This document shows positions 35,516 to 43,939 of a DNA stretch of 64,000 nucleotides, in pieces. The stretch is from Pseudoalteromonas luteoviolacea H33-S (GTDB taxonomy: Bacteria; Pseudomonadota; Gammaproteobacteria; Enterobacterales; Alteromonadaceae): assembly GCF_001625695.1 (NCBI RefSeq), contig NZ_AUXY01000086.1:1-64000 (forward strand), in the 5' to 3' direction. Both the position numbers and the translations under genes were made by a program. Numbering within the stretch: position 1 is the first letter of the stretch; each line of letters starts with the position of its first letter. A model generated the notes under the pieces. That model was not told where the DNA came from. It saw only the letters and a program-made list of their open reading frames with translations, and made no database searches.

Positions 35516-36474
35516 TGTAAAAATCTCCTTTTTTGGAATGGACTTGAATGTAAATAGGATTTCAAGTTGACGGTAGAATCCTCAAATAAAGAGAACTTAT
35601 TATAAAAAATACAATCATGATTTTTTGCATCTAGCCAAGTTTGTAGCTCAGCTAAACTTTGGTATTCATCCTGGGCGTGGCATATGTCTGACACAAAGTC
35701 GATAAACGGTTTATCGATGTAATTGTTATCATGTGATGTGATCCACGGTAGCTCAATTTCAAGTTTGCTAGATAAGTTGTCATCAAAAGAGATGCTAATC
35801 TGCGTTTTTGGGGTGATGCCTTTTACAAAATCGAGCAGTTGAACCAATTTGTCATGATCCCCTTCCCAATCTAAGTCACTCAGCAGGGGTAAAATAGATG
35901 TTGTGTCACAGGTTAAGACAAATTTTGTTTTCAATTTCTCTCGAGCAAACGTAAACCCAATGTGGTTGAGTTTTGCCTTACCCAAACAGTCCAAGACACG
36001 TTGTGCCGTTGCTAAATGGCTCGGCACAAGGCGGGTGACGAGATCCGTTGTCAGTGATGATAATTTCTGTTTATCGTTGTACTTTTCATTTTGTGTGCTG
36101 ACATAAAAAGTCGGGATACTGGGGTAGTGCGTGCTATTCCAATCAAAGCTAAACCAAACTAGATTGATAGGCCTGTATTCAGGGTTAATCCTTCTTTGCT
36201 CTATGAACTTGATTATTTCACTTGCATATTGGTCGTGTGTAAGCTGCGAAACATAGTTTTCGAGTTGTTCCAAATCAGCTGGGGCACAGCTGTATGCCAG
36301 TAAAATATCGCAAGGACGGTGTTTTATATTCGAGCGGTATTCGTAGCATATGCCTTTAGTATTTTGAGGAACAACCTCGATGAGACTTTGGGCCAGTGCA
36401 GGCTGATTTCTGTTTATAAGTGAAGAGAATGACTGATCTAAGCACGTATGTAGTTGTAATGTCGTATATCGCAT
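35512..36474 (-). CDS. Hypothetical protein in kinase operon
   Basis: I do not recognise this 320-residue protein. It has no signal peptide and looks cytoplasmic. It is rich in aromatic and charged residues, with two similar halves (HIGFTFAREKLKTKFVLTCD; KTQISISFDDNLSSKLEIEL) that read like substrate-binding beta-strands. This pattern recalls small-molecule prenyl- or peptide-modifying enzymes, but no catalytic motif is clear. It overlaps the cytochrome gene by four bases and follows the 82-residue gene after 36 bases containing a hairpin. Confidence 0.65.
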   Translation of the reverse strand: MRYTTLQLHTCLDQSFSSLINRNQPALAQSLIEVVPQNTKGICYEYRSNIKHRPCDILLAYSCAPADLEQLENYVSQLTHDQYASEIIKFIEQRRINPEYRPINLVWFSFDWNSTHYPSIPTFYVSTQNEKYNDKQKLSSLTTDLVTRLVPSHLATAQRVLDCLGKAKLNHIGFTFAREKLKTKFVLTCDTTSILPLLSDLDWEGDHDKLVQLLDFVKGITPKTQISISFDDNLSSKLEIELPWITSHDNNYIDKPFIDFVSDICHAQDEYQSLAELQTWLDAKNHDCIFYNKFSLFEDSTVNLKSYLHSSPFQKRRFLQ

Positions 36475-36480
36475 AGTATT

Positions 36481-36502
36481 GGCGGGTAAATAATTACCCG
36501 CC
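36481..36502 (-). promoter_or_regulatory. Intercistronic hairpin near a start codon
   Basis: GGCGGGTAA and TTACCCGCC form a perfect 9-base-pair stem with a 4-base loop between the 82-residue gene and the 320-residue gene. On the minus strand it starts inside a GGGAGG Shine-Dalgarno-like run and ends six bases before the ATG. Folding could bring the ribosome binding site next to the start codon or set different expression levels. Confidence 0.55.
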
Positions 36503-36510
36503 TCCCATCA

Positions 36511-36759
36511 TTACCAAACGGTCTTGATGTCGTGATCAACTTCAGTTCTTAGCTCTTCGGCATATTGTTCCCATAAGCTGTCAGTAAGGCCCGTCTCGTT
36601 AGAAATTTTAGTGATGAGTTCTTGCTGAGTTGGCGTTAACGCAAAGTCAGTCATTACACCATCTAAGTCAGACTGTGCCTGTGCTTTTACAGACTCCGTG
36701 TTTGCCACATGATAAGTAAAAGAAAGTAGACCCGTAGGGTACGTTGCTGCGTCAGACAT
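36511..36759 (-). CDS. Small acidic protein, possible peptide precursor-like
   Basis: This 82-residue cytoplasmic protein begins MSDAATYPTGLLSF and ends DHDIKTVW. It is acidic, has no Cys, and is largely helical in its second half. I start at 36759, where GGAGATAATT precedes the ATG, 12 bases after the kinase stop. It has the size and position of a peptide precursor, and its N-terminus reminds me of precursors found beside similar kinase/cyclase proteins in thiazole/oxazole peptide clusters. Without Cys or a YcaO gene nearby, that link is weak. It may instead be a kinase substrate. Confidence 0.65.
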   Translation of the reverse strand: MSDAATYPTGLLSFTYHVANTESVKAQAQSDLDGVMTDFALTPTQQELITKISNETGLTDSLWEQYAEELRTEVDHDIKTVW

Positions 36760-36771
36760 AATTATCTCCAA

Positions 36772-39700
36772 TTAAAGGTTATCGTGTTGATTAAGATATC
36801 GGTTTTGGTTTTTACTTTTTTCGCTAATATACTCTGCATACGCATCTTCATAACGCCCATCGTTGCGTAAAAATAGAAACTTAGCTAAGAAAAAGTAATA
36901 AAAATAACGGTGAGATTGATAGCCCATAAATTGGGCTATATTTTCCTCAAAATGCTCAAATGAATTTTGTGTATCGATATTGGCCAAGTATTTAAGCATG
37001 GTGTTATATCCAAGCCAGCCAATATTATTGGTGTTTTGCGAGTGGATGTATCCTTGCTCGGAATGCAACTTGGCGTTCTTTAGACTGTGGTTAAAGTCAT
37101 TGAACTCAGTGCTGATGGCACTTTTGAGTAAGAAGTACCAAGCTTGAAAGCCATGAGTGGCTGAAAGTACATCTTCGACGTTAAGTTGTCTCGCAAGCAA
37201 AAGTTGGTCTCGCATGGTTTCATCCGCTTGTTGCTCCAGACCTAGCAAGAGTTCAGATAATCCTTTGAAGCCAATGCAAACTAGCTCAGAGCAAAATCCA
37301 AAGTTGGCAGAAATGGCCTCAGGACTGTTGTCAAAAAAACCACGCTTGGGCAATGAGTCTATTAAGCTTAAAACTGTGTCAAACTCCCCAAATGAGAAAT
37401 GGGTTTGTACAACAACTTCAGCAATTATGGGGTGAACATGACTTGGTAGATCGTCTGTTTTTTTCGCAATCCCAATGCCTATCTGATGTGCTACATTCAT
37501 ATCGCCTGATGCATAGGCGTGTAGCCATTGCCCACGCTGTGTGAAAAACTTTTGTGTCGGATCTTGAATTTCTTCCATCTTACGGATATTTTCTTCCATA
37601 TTCGACACGGCTTGGCTATCAAGCCAGCCATTGTAAGCGATACGAGATGCGGCGAGGGCATTTTTAACAGACGTTGCCAGTGCGTTGTCTTCAATGTTAC
37701 CTGCATTGATAATCTCCAATGCTTCTGCATAAAATGAGCTGGCTTTTGCTACAAAAAAGCACGTGGTTGCTTGTTTCGCACTGTGCAAAAGCAGTGTGAC
37801 CGCTTCATTAAATTGACCGACTTTTTTCAAGTGAAATGTGGTCAGTAGTGGATCTCTATCAAAGTGGTTTAGGGTTTCGAGTGCAGACAATATTTGTAAG
37901 TGTTTGCCTTTGAACTCTTTAGAACTTTGGCTTTCATAGGCGGCATCTCGCACCAAAGCATGTTTGAATATATAGCTGTCGCTGTCCACTCTACGTTGTT
38001 GCACAATGAGATCTTTGTCAATCAGTTCATTCAAATCATTTTGAATTTGATCCTCACTGAGTGAGGATGCCGCTACCAGCAAATCATAGTCAAACTCTCT
38101 GCCGATTGTTGCAGCCAATTGCGCTGTTTCTTTGGCATGTACAAGACAGTCAAGCTTCTGTTGCAAAGACTCTCTAAGGCTGCCTGGGACCTCATTTTGC
38201 TTGTCTGGGCTGATGAACTGAATAGCACCGTGTTGTTCATGTACAAGGCCTTTTTGCTTCATCATATCTACCAGCTCTTCGATAAATAGAGGGATCCCAT
38301 CTGTTCGATTAATTAGTACATTCCTGACTGAATTGGACACTGATTTATTTTCGAAAAGTTGTTCAATAAAGTCTTCGGTTGCTCTAGAGGTCAGTTTATT
38401 AAGTTCGATTTCAAGTAGCGTTAAATCGTGTAAGCAGTTTGGAGCTGGTTGCCGTGATGTGCTAATCAGAACATGATGGCCGTCTAGACTCTCTGCAAAA
38501 AATTGAATGAACTCCAGCGTGGTTGCATCCGACCAATGAATGTCTTCAAAAACATATAGTTTATTGTTGCAGATTGCATTTTCATCTGTGCTTAATAGGC
38601 TTGCCAAGCCCTTAAACAACAGTGCTTTTTGCGATTCTGAATTCAAAGAAGAGGGTTGGATATGTTCAGGTAACTCGACATTTAGCCATACAAGTAACAC
38701 AGGCATCATGTGTGTGACATCTATGTCAGAGGCTGCACTGCTTAATAATGTGGTGAATTTAGCAACGATTTCTGAGTGGCTAAGGGTCTGAATGTTGTAT
38801 AGGTACTTAACTAGGTTAATAACAGGATACAAGCCATTGTTTTGGTGTTCTGGCAAGCACTGTGCAACCAGGTGTTGATATTGAGATGCATTGTCTCTTA
38901 TTTCTTGCAACAAGCGAGATTTACCTATGCCTGCCTCGCCGAAGATGTGTGCGATGCGGGATTTCGTATTCTCATCGTTAATGATGGACAACGTTTTATC
39001 TAACTCATGTTGTCTGCCAACCAGCTTGTGGTGGTTCTTAGTGCCACGCATAAAGCCAAAGGCTTCAATGCGTTTTTCACCATTGAGGTTATAAACTGTC
39101 AACTGTTCAATGGATAATCCCAACTGAATGTTGTCGAAATAATCAAACTCACTGAACGGTTCTAGAATAGAGCGTGTTTCTGCTGAGCATAAAATCTGCC
39201 TCTCGCCCGCAAGGCGAGATAACTCCATGGCAATATTAGCTACATTTCCTTCTGGCACTGCATTGGCATATGTGACAAAAATACCAGAATGGATACCAAC
39301 ATGCGCATTAAGTTGAATGCCATGCGCTTCTTGCATTAACGCATTTCTTTTGGCTAATTCACTGATGGCTTCGAGTGCGGTGCGCGCACTGAGACGCGTA
39401 TCATTGTCGCTGGCAACTGGGTAGCCAAAATAAAACAGCATGGTGTCTGCCAAATTACCAACATGATAGGCGCCAAAGCGTGTTGCAATATCAATGCAGT
39501 GATTACGCTGAGATCGAAAAAGGGTGTCTATTATGTCTAAATCTTTGCTTTCACCAGTGACTATTTTCGCGCTTAATCGAACAGCGAGCACAGTGATTTG
39601 TTTTCGTTCGGTGAGCGTTGTGTAGTCAAGCGCGACCACATGGTTTGGGTCATCATTTCTCAAAACAACCGTGTTGTCGTCATATCCATGTTGTGCATGG

Positions 39701-40608
39701 ACGTCTGCTAATATCCCCACCAAATTTGAGACGTTCATTGAATTGAGTTCTGTGAACACTTCTTTGCCTGAGATGACGCGCTCAGTGGCATTTTTTTGCA
39801 ACACACGTCTAAGCAACCCTGAAAGCGGGTGTCCTAGTAGCGCACTGGGTATGGGAATATGTACGTCACTTAATTGTTTGTGATAGATAGACGCAATACT
39901 CGATCCAGTTACGGCGGGCATGCCTGTTAAACACTCTAATAAAACGAGCCCCCAAACGTATAGGTCTGTTTTTTCTGACGCAGGTTCACCTCTCAGCTGC
40001 TCTGGGGCACTGTAAGAAGGCGTACCGATTGTCTCTTGCGTTAACGTGATGGTTGCAAAGTCTTGATGACGGCTTTCTTGCGTGAGAGTACCGATACCAA
40101 AATCAAGGATTTTTGCATGTATTTTCGCTCCCGCTTGTGTAAGCATTATGTTGGCGGGTTTGATATCTCGGTGAATAATCCCTTTTTTATGGGCGTGGAT
40201 CAGTGCATCGAGCACTTGTAACATAATATCGGTGGCTTCAACTGCGTCCAGCGCTCCTTCTTGCATAAGGTATTCACGCAGTGACTGGCCTTCAATATAC
40301 TCAAAAACACCATATAACAGGTGCTCATTAACCTGTCCTTTATCTAATAATCGAACGATATGCGGGTGCTCTAATTGCCCACTTAGTGCGGTTTCACGTT
40401 TAAAGCGTTCAACATATCGTTTCTTTTTTGATTCTTCTAAATGGGGCTCAAGAGCTAAAAATTTGATAGCAACAGTTTGTTCTGTATTTTTATTGCGTGC
40501 TTTATAGACTTTACCAAAACCGCCCTCGCCAATCTTATGAAGTAGCTCATATTGGGAAGAATCGAAGTTATTCTCTATATATGGATCAGAAAAATGAGTT
40601 AATGACAT
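36772..40608 (-). CDS. Ser/Thr kinase - degenerate cyclase - ATPase fusion regulator
   Basis: This 1278-residue signalling protein starts with a eukaryotic-type kinase (about 20-290: GEGGFGKVYKAR, K49, HRDIKPAN at 146-153, DFG 169-171), fully catalytic by motif. A class III nucleotidyl-cyclase homology domain follows (about 335-485), in which both metal-binding Asp positions appear replaced (R344, N385). An AAA/STAND-type ATPase (about 525-800, Walker A GEAGIGKS 557-564, Walker B-like YVFEDIHW) and a long helical TPR-like C-terminus complete it. It resembles the fusion proteins called TOMM system kinase/cyclase (TIGR03903, from memory). It heads the minus operon, divergent from the surface module. 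Confidence 0.87.
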   Translation of the reverse strand: MSLTHFSDPYIENNFDSSQYELLHKIGEGGFGKVYKARNKNTEQTVAIKFLALEPHLEESKKKRYVERFKRETALSGQLEHPHIVRLLDKGQVNEHLLYGVFEYIEGQSLREYLMQEGALDAVEATDIMLQVLDALIHAHKKGIIHRDIKPANIMLTQAGAKIHAKILDFGIGTLTQESRHQDFATITLTQETIGTPSYSAPEQLRGEPASEKTDLYVWGLVLLECLTGMPAVTGSSIASIYHKQLSDVHIPIPSALLGHPLSGLLRRVLQKNATERVISGKEVFTELNSMNVSNLVGILADVHAQHGYDDNTVVLRNDDPNHVVALDYTTLTERKQITVLAVRLSAKIVTGESKDLDIIDTLFRSQRNHCIDIATRFGAYHVGNLADTMLFYFGYPVASDNDTRLSARTALEAISELAKRNALMQEAHGIQLNAHVGIHSGIFVTYANAVPEGNVANIAMELSRLAGERQILCSAETRSILEPFSEFDYFDNIQLGLSIEQLTVYNLNGEKRIEAFGFMRGTKNHHKLVGRQHELDKTLSIINDENTKSRIAHIFGEAGIGKSRLLQEIRDNASQYQHLVAQCLPEHQNNGLYPVINLVKYLYNIQTLSHSEIVAKFTTLLSSAASDIDVTHMMPVLLVWLNVELPEHIQPSSLNSESQKALLFKGLASLLSTDENAICNNKLYVFEDIHWSDATTLEFIQFFAESLDGHHVLISTSRQPAPNCLHDLTLLEIELNKLTSRATEDFIEQLFENKSVSNSVRNVLINRTDGIPLFIEELVDMMKQKGLVHEQHGAIQFISPDKQNEVPGSLRESLQQKLDCLVHAKETAQLAATIGREFDYDLLVAASSLSEDQIQNDLNELIDKDLIVQQRRVDSDSYIFKHALVRDAAYESQSSKEFKGKHLQILSALETLNHFDRDPLLTTFHLKKVGQFNEAVTLLLHSAKQATTCFFVAKASSFYAEALEIINAGNIEDNALATSVKNALAASRIAYNGWLDSQAVSNMEENIRKMEEIQDPTQKFFTQRGQWLHAYASGDMNVAHQIGIGIAKKTDDLPSHVHPIIAEVVVQTHFSFGEFDTVLSLIDSLPKRGFFDNSPEAISANFGFCSELVCIGFKGLSELLLGLEQQADETMRDQLLLARQLNVEDVLSATHGFQAWYFLLKSAISTEFNDFNHSLKNAKLHSEQGYIHSQNTNNIGWLGYNTMLKYLANIDTQNSFEHFEENIAQFMGYQSHRYFYYFFLAKFLFLRNDGRYEDAYAEYISEKSKNQNRYLNQHDNL

Positions 40609-41103
40609 TATGTTTATTCTACGAGTTAATTATTGTTGCCAAGAAACATTTGATGCAATTGAATGTAGATAGTACATCGTTTTTTAGTGGTTGACGATTA
40701 CAAGTTATAATTAATTTCACATATATAATACATACGATTTTTTACCTAGTAAGAAACGCTTGTCTTATTTTTATTATTCCAAATATAAGGATTAAAGATT
40801 GTATCTTTTGTCTCTTATATCGGTATGACGATGTTTTTAGTTTTTTATTGTTGTGTTTTTTGGTCTTTTCTTATGTAGCTTTTTATTTTTTAAAAAAAGC
40901 TGAGAATATTTTTTCTTTGGGGTAGGTAGCTTATGGCTGCAAAGTGTGACTCACTTCAATTGATTAAATTCAAGGCTAGTTATTAAGTGGTGCTTTTTTC
41001 TATTGAGTTAATGTTTATGTACTGCGCAGTGTAATAAGGTGTAATATTTTATTATTTTCAATCCTGTAATAATTGATTTAATCAACTTAGGAAGGAATCG
41101 TCC
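40609..41103. other. Divergent control region of kinase and surface operons
   Basis: About 495 very AT-rich bases separate the kinase operon from the surface module. I see no gene. Features are a palindrome (TTGATT-T-AATCAA, 41073-41085), a related TTGATTAAATT near 40960, a small repeat AAGTG-TGACT-CACTT (about 40942-40956), and an AGGAAGGA ribosome binding site before 41104. The length suggests several promoters. Confidence 0.5.
41073..41085. promoter_or_regulatory. Candidate operator of the surface operon
   Basis: TTGATT-T-AATCAA is a perfect 6+6 palindrome 18 bases before the first gene of the surface operon. A similar half-palindrome occurs about 115 bases upstream. The regulator is unknown. 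Confidence 0.4.
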
Positions 41104-41811
41104 ATGAAGCGTCGAGGGTTCATTAAATCAGCAGTTATTATGGGTGCATCAAGCGCAGCGGGTGTTTCCATGCCTGTTTGGGCACATCAAAGTAAGCACG
41201 CAACGGCATATACACAAAGATTAAATAACTCAGAACTTCTTTCTTGGAATGTCACAAACCCCACCACTTTAATTGAAAACCCACAACAAACTATCGTAGA
41301 AGTTAGACTCAAACCGAGAGTTGCAAGGCGCTATGGTAGCAAAGTATATATTTTGTTTGAGTCAATGAATCAAATAGACATATATGATGATAAAGGAACA
41401 ATATTAGGTTTTATTCCACTGAGTATGCATGTTAAAGATTTTACTATTGATGAAAAGCGCCAGCGTCTATTTGTAACAGGGGAAACGAGCTATTCTATTT
41501 ATGCATTAGATTTTGAGGGCGATGTACTTGGCTCTTTTGGCGAATCTGGTAATGAATTGGAGCACCAACTTAATGGTGTTAAATCGATAACCTGCGACGT
41601 GTCTGGATATATACATGTTTTAGACTCCCATTCAAACAGCATAAAGATATACGACAATCAGGGCATATATCTGAAAAGTTATGGACCTAGGGAGTTATAT
41701 ACAAAAACTCGACTCCTGACCATAGATGGATATGACTCGATAACCGCTATTGGTGGCAAGTTTGCAGATACCGTCTATAAATTTGATATTTCAGGTCAGC
41801 CTTTAGGGTAG
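41104..41811 (+). CDS. Tat-exported beta-propeller protein (NHL-like)
   Basis: This 235-residue protein has a textbook twin-arginine signal (MKRRGFIKSAVIMGASSAAG...WAH, RRxFxK) and so is exported folded. The mature part has repeated four-strand blades of the NHL/6-bladed type (VKSITCDVSGYIHVLDSHSNSIKIYDNQG; QRLFVTGETSYSIYALD). Tat export suggests folding, or a bound cofactor or ion, before export. It starts the plus-strand surface operon and is followed after four bases by the dioxygenase gene. Its ligand is unknown. Confidence 0.8.
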   Translation: MKRRGFIKSAVIMGASSAAGVSMPVWAHQSKHATAYTQRLNNSELLSWNVTNPTTLIENPQQTIVEVRLKPRVARRYGSKVYILFESMNQIDIYDDKGTILGFIPLSMHVKDFTIDEKRQRLFVTGETSYSIYALDFEGDVLGSFGESGNELEHQLNGVKSITCDVSGYIHVLDSHSNSIKIYDNQGIYLKSYGPRELYTKTRLLTIDGYDSITAIGGKFADTVYKFDISGQPLG

Positions 41812-41815
41812 TTTG

Positions 41816-42430
41816 ATGACTCTAAGTTGTACACAACCAACTAAGGTGTTGGCGGGCGCAAAGCTCGATTTACCTTGCCGTGTTAATGCTTTGCTCGATG
41901 ATGTTATTTCTGTCAGTAATTCTCATTGGTGTAGACACGTAAACACATCTTGTTTTACAGGTGAGTGGGATGTACTCGCACTCTATGCTGATCAAGCTCA
42001 TTTAGATGCTCATCCAATTTTACAATGTTTCTCAATCGAGGAATGTAACGGGCAGTTTTCACCTTTACCTATCATGGAAAGCCTACCTGAAATTGAACGG
42101 TTTCTAAGCCAATTCAAATGTCTCTTTAAGTCAGTGAGGCTGATGCGTTTAGGGGCAGGAAGTCAGATCTATCCACATCAAGACCATCGCTTATCTTTGG
42201 AGTACGGCGAAGCACGGATCCATATCCCCATTACTGGCTCTGAAGAAATTGAGTTTGTTGTTGGCGGACAAAAAGTGCCTATGCGCAATGGGGAATCTTG
42301 GTACGTCAATGCGGACTTAGAGCACAGTGTTTTGAATCGCGGCTTTAAGGCTAGGATCAATTTGGTGATTGATTGCAAGGTTAATGCGTGGCTTAAAAAT
42401 ATCATTGAATGTTCTGAGCAAAAATTTTAA
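41816..42430 (+). CDS. Asp/Asn beta-hydroxylase-like Fe(II)/2-oxoglutarate dioxygenase
   Basis: This 204-residue cytoplasmic enzyme of the aspartyl/asparaginyl beta-hydroxylase fold carries the iron-binding HxD (H121-Q-D123), a second His (H170, in ADLEHSVLNRG) and the 2-oxoglutarate Arg (R180). The strands ARIHIPIT and INLVID are typical. The family hydroxylates Asp/Asn in peptides, or acts on small molecules. Its place in an operon with a giant adhesin rich in Asp/Asn-Gly motifs makes a protein substrate attractive, but this is inference. An in-frame TTG at 41813 was rejected in favour of this ATG. Confidence 0.87.
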   Translation: MTLSCTQPTKVLAGAKLDLPCRVNALLDDVISVSNSHWCRHVNTSCFTGEWDVLALYADQAHLDAHPILQCFSIEECNGQFSPLPIMESLPEIERFLSQFKCLFKSVRLMRLGAGSQIYPHQDHRLSLEYGEARIHIPITGSEEIEFVVGGQKVPMRNGESWYVNADLEHSVLNRGFKARINLVIDCKVNAWLKNIIECSEQKF

Positions 42431-42472
42431 AGCTGCATATACTCAATAAATGCACATAAGAGGATAAGGATT

Positions 42473-42985
42473 ATGGTGCAATTTACCATACCTGAGGGAC
42501 TTCATATCCGTCCCTCAACAGCAAGTGATAAGCCATTTATCGAAAAGCTGCACAGAGAAGTAAGACAGGACTTGCAGTGTATTGATGGCGAGCAAGATTT
42601 TATTGAGTCCATCGTTGAGATGCAGCTAAAAGCGCAAACTCAAGGGTACGGTGCTCAGTACCCCAATGCAATGTACTTCATTATTGAAAAGCACGGTGAA
42701 CCCATTGGCAAGGCCACGCTTGATTTTGGTCATAATGAAATTCGTTTAGTTGATATCGGCTTTTTGGCCGCAGCGCGAGGCCATGGTTTTGGGCGGGCAA
42801 TTATTCAATCATTTCAGCACTGTGCGGCGCAGTCAGCTATGCCACTCACTTTGTCTGTTAGCTGTTTGAATTTGGGTGCAAAACGCCTGTATTTAGAACT
42901 AGGTTTTCATACTGAATTGATACAACCGCCTCATGAATTATTGATTTGGTATCCCCCTGCAATGAAAAGCATAGTGGGTGTTTAA
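42473..42985 (+). CDS. GNAT-family N-acetyltransferase
   Basis: This 170-residue acetyltransferase has the CoA-binding loop IGFLAAARGHGFGRAIIQSF (about 97-116) and the later LSVSCLNLGAKRLYLELGFH. It begins IPEGLHIRPSTASDKPFIEKLH, typical of small GNATs. AAGGATT directly precedes the ATG. It lies between the dioxygenase and the DUF6916-like gene, so it probably modifies a component or product of this module. I recall GNAT genes next to tail-collar genes in other proteobacteria, but could not check. Confidence 0.88.
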   Translation: MVQFTIPEGLHIRPSTASDKPFIEKLHREVRQDLQCIDGEQDFIESIVEMQLKAQTQGYGAQYPNAMYFIIEKHGEPIGKATLDFGHNEIRLVDIGFLAAARGHGFGRAIIQSFQHCAAQSAMPLTLSVSCLNLGAKRLYLELGFHTELIQPPHELLIWYPPAMKSIVGV

Positions 42986-43041
42986 ACTGGGTGTCATTTA
43001 GGCAGCCTTGTATTCACTTTACACAAAAAGAGTAGCAAGAA

Positions 43042-43335
43042 ATGGAAATAGTAACGCATGAGTTAATGCACTCCTTAGTTGGTCAAAAAGTAGATGTCTT
43101 TTCGGTGCAGAATGAACAGCAAGTTGGTGAACTAGAAATTTTTAACGTAGAGAATGGCAGAATAGACACTGAAGAGTTTTCTTCCTTTAGTATTTCTCTT
43201 CGCGGAGACCCTAACAACCAACTTCCTCAAGATAATTATCTGTTTAAGCATAGTACGTTTGGTGAATATCCGATGTTTATGAGTATTTATGATGTTGATA
43301 AATATCAGATTGTTATTTCTCGCAAACGCAATTAA
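43042..43335 (+). CDS. DUF6916-like small protein
   Basis: This 97-residue beta-rich protein has no signal peptide. It matches my recollection of the DUF6916 family that sits directly upstream of tail-collar genes: LMHSLVGQKVDVF at the start, FSSFSISLRGD and LPQDNYLFKHSTFGEYPMFM in the middle, and YQIVISRKRN at the end. The function is unknown. It is the first of four small genes with strong ribosome binding sites and short gaps, and may nucleate or cap the collar proteins. The family name is from memory and should be searched. Confidence 0.72.
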   Translation: MEIVTHELMHSLVGQKVDVFSVQNEQQVGELEIFNVENGRIDTEEFSSFSISLRGDPNNQLPQDNYLFKHSTFGEYPMFMSIYDVDKYQIVISRKRN

Positions 43336-43375
43336 GAAGTGGGGAAACCCAAGTCAAAAGTAAGGAGTGGTTTTT

Positions 43376-43924
43376 ATGGTTAATCCGTATTTAGGCATGA
43401 TGCAGATGATTGCCTTTAACTTTCCACCTGTACACTGGGCTGCGTGCAATGGCGCATTGATTCCTGTCAACGACAACCCAGCGCTATTTTCATTGCTCTC
43501 AGATACATTCGGTGGCGATGCACGAACGAACTTTGGATTACCTGATATGCGAGGGCGAGCGCCTGTTTATCAAGGTAAATACGGTATATTGCAACAAGGT
43601 CAGAAGGGCGGTTTTGAGGAAGTTACCTTGACTAATGCCCAGACGGGACATAACCACGATTTTCAAGTTGATTCATTAGAGGGGGATAGTTTCCTTCCAT
43701 TTAGTAACGCCAATCCAACAGCGCGTTACACCATATCGACTGCAAACACGCAGTTTCCGACTGGGGTAAAAAAGTTTTACGCGCAAAACTCAGGTGGTTT
43801 GGATACTTTGTCTTCGCAAAGTATTGGCACTGTAGGGCAAAACGCACCTCATACTAATTTACAACCAACAACGGTTCTGGGTTTTGTGATTGCACTTAAC
43901 GGTGCGTATCCGCCAAGAAACTAA
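43376..43924 (+). CDS. Tail-collar domain protein 1 (MdpB-like)
   Basis: This 182-residue protein has a phage Tail_Collar domain (about 5-60: GMMQMIAFNFPPVHWAACNGALIPV..., ALFSLLSDTFGGDARTNFGLPDMRGRAPV). The characteristic C-terminal strand LGFVIALNGAYPPRN closes it. It has no signal peptide. AAGGAG lies eight bases before the ATG at 43376; the upstream in-frame GTG at 43367 is part of that ribosome binding site. It is the most divergent of the three copies. The family is found in tail fibres and in bacterial MdpB proteins, which are not linked to phages. Confidence 0.92.
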   Translation: MVNPYLGMMQMIAFNFPPVHWAACNGALIPVNDNPALFSLLSDTFGGDARTNFGLPDMRGRAPVYQGKYGILQQGQKGGFEEVTLTNAQTGHNHDFQVDSLEGDSFLPFSNANPTARYTISTANTQFPTGVKKFYAQNSGGLDTLSSQSIGTVGQNAPHTNLQPTTVLGFVIALNGAYPPRN

Positions 43925-43939
43925 GTAAAGGAGCATAAT

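Noticed and set aside
36511..36759. Thiazole/oxazole peptide precursor
   Set aside because: The protein has no Cys and few Ser/Thr clusters, and no YcaO or dehydrogenase gene is in the window. It is kept only as a possibility in the findings.
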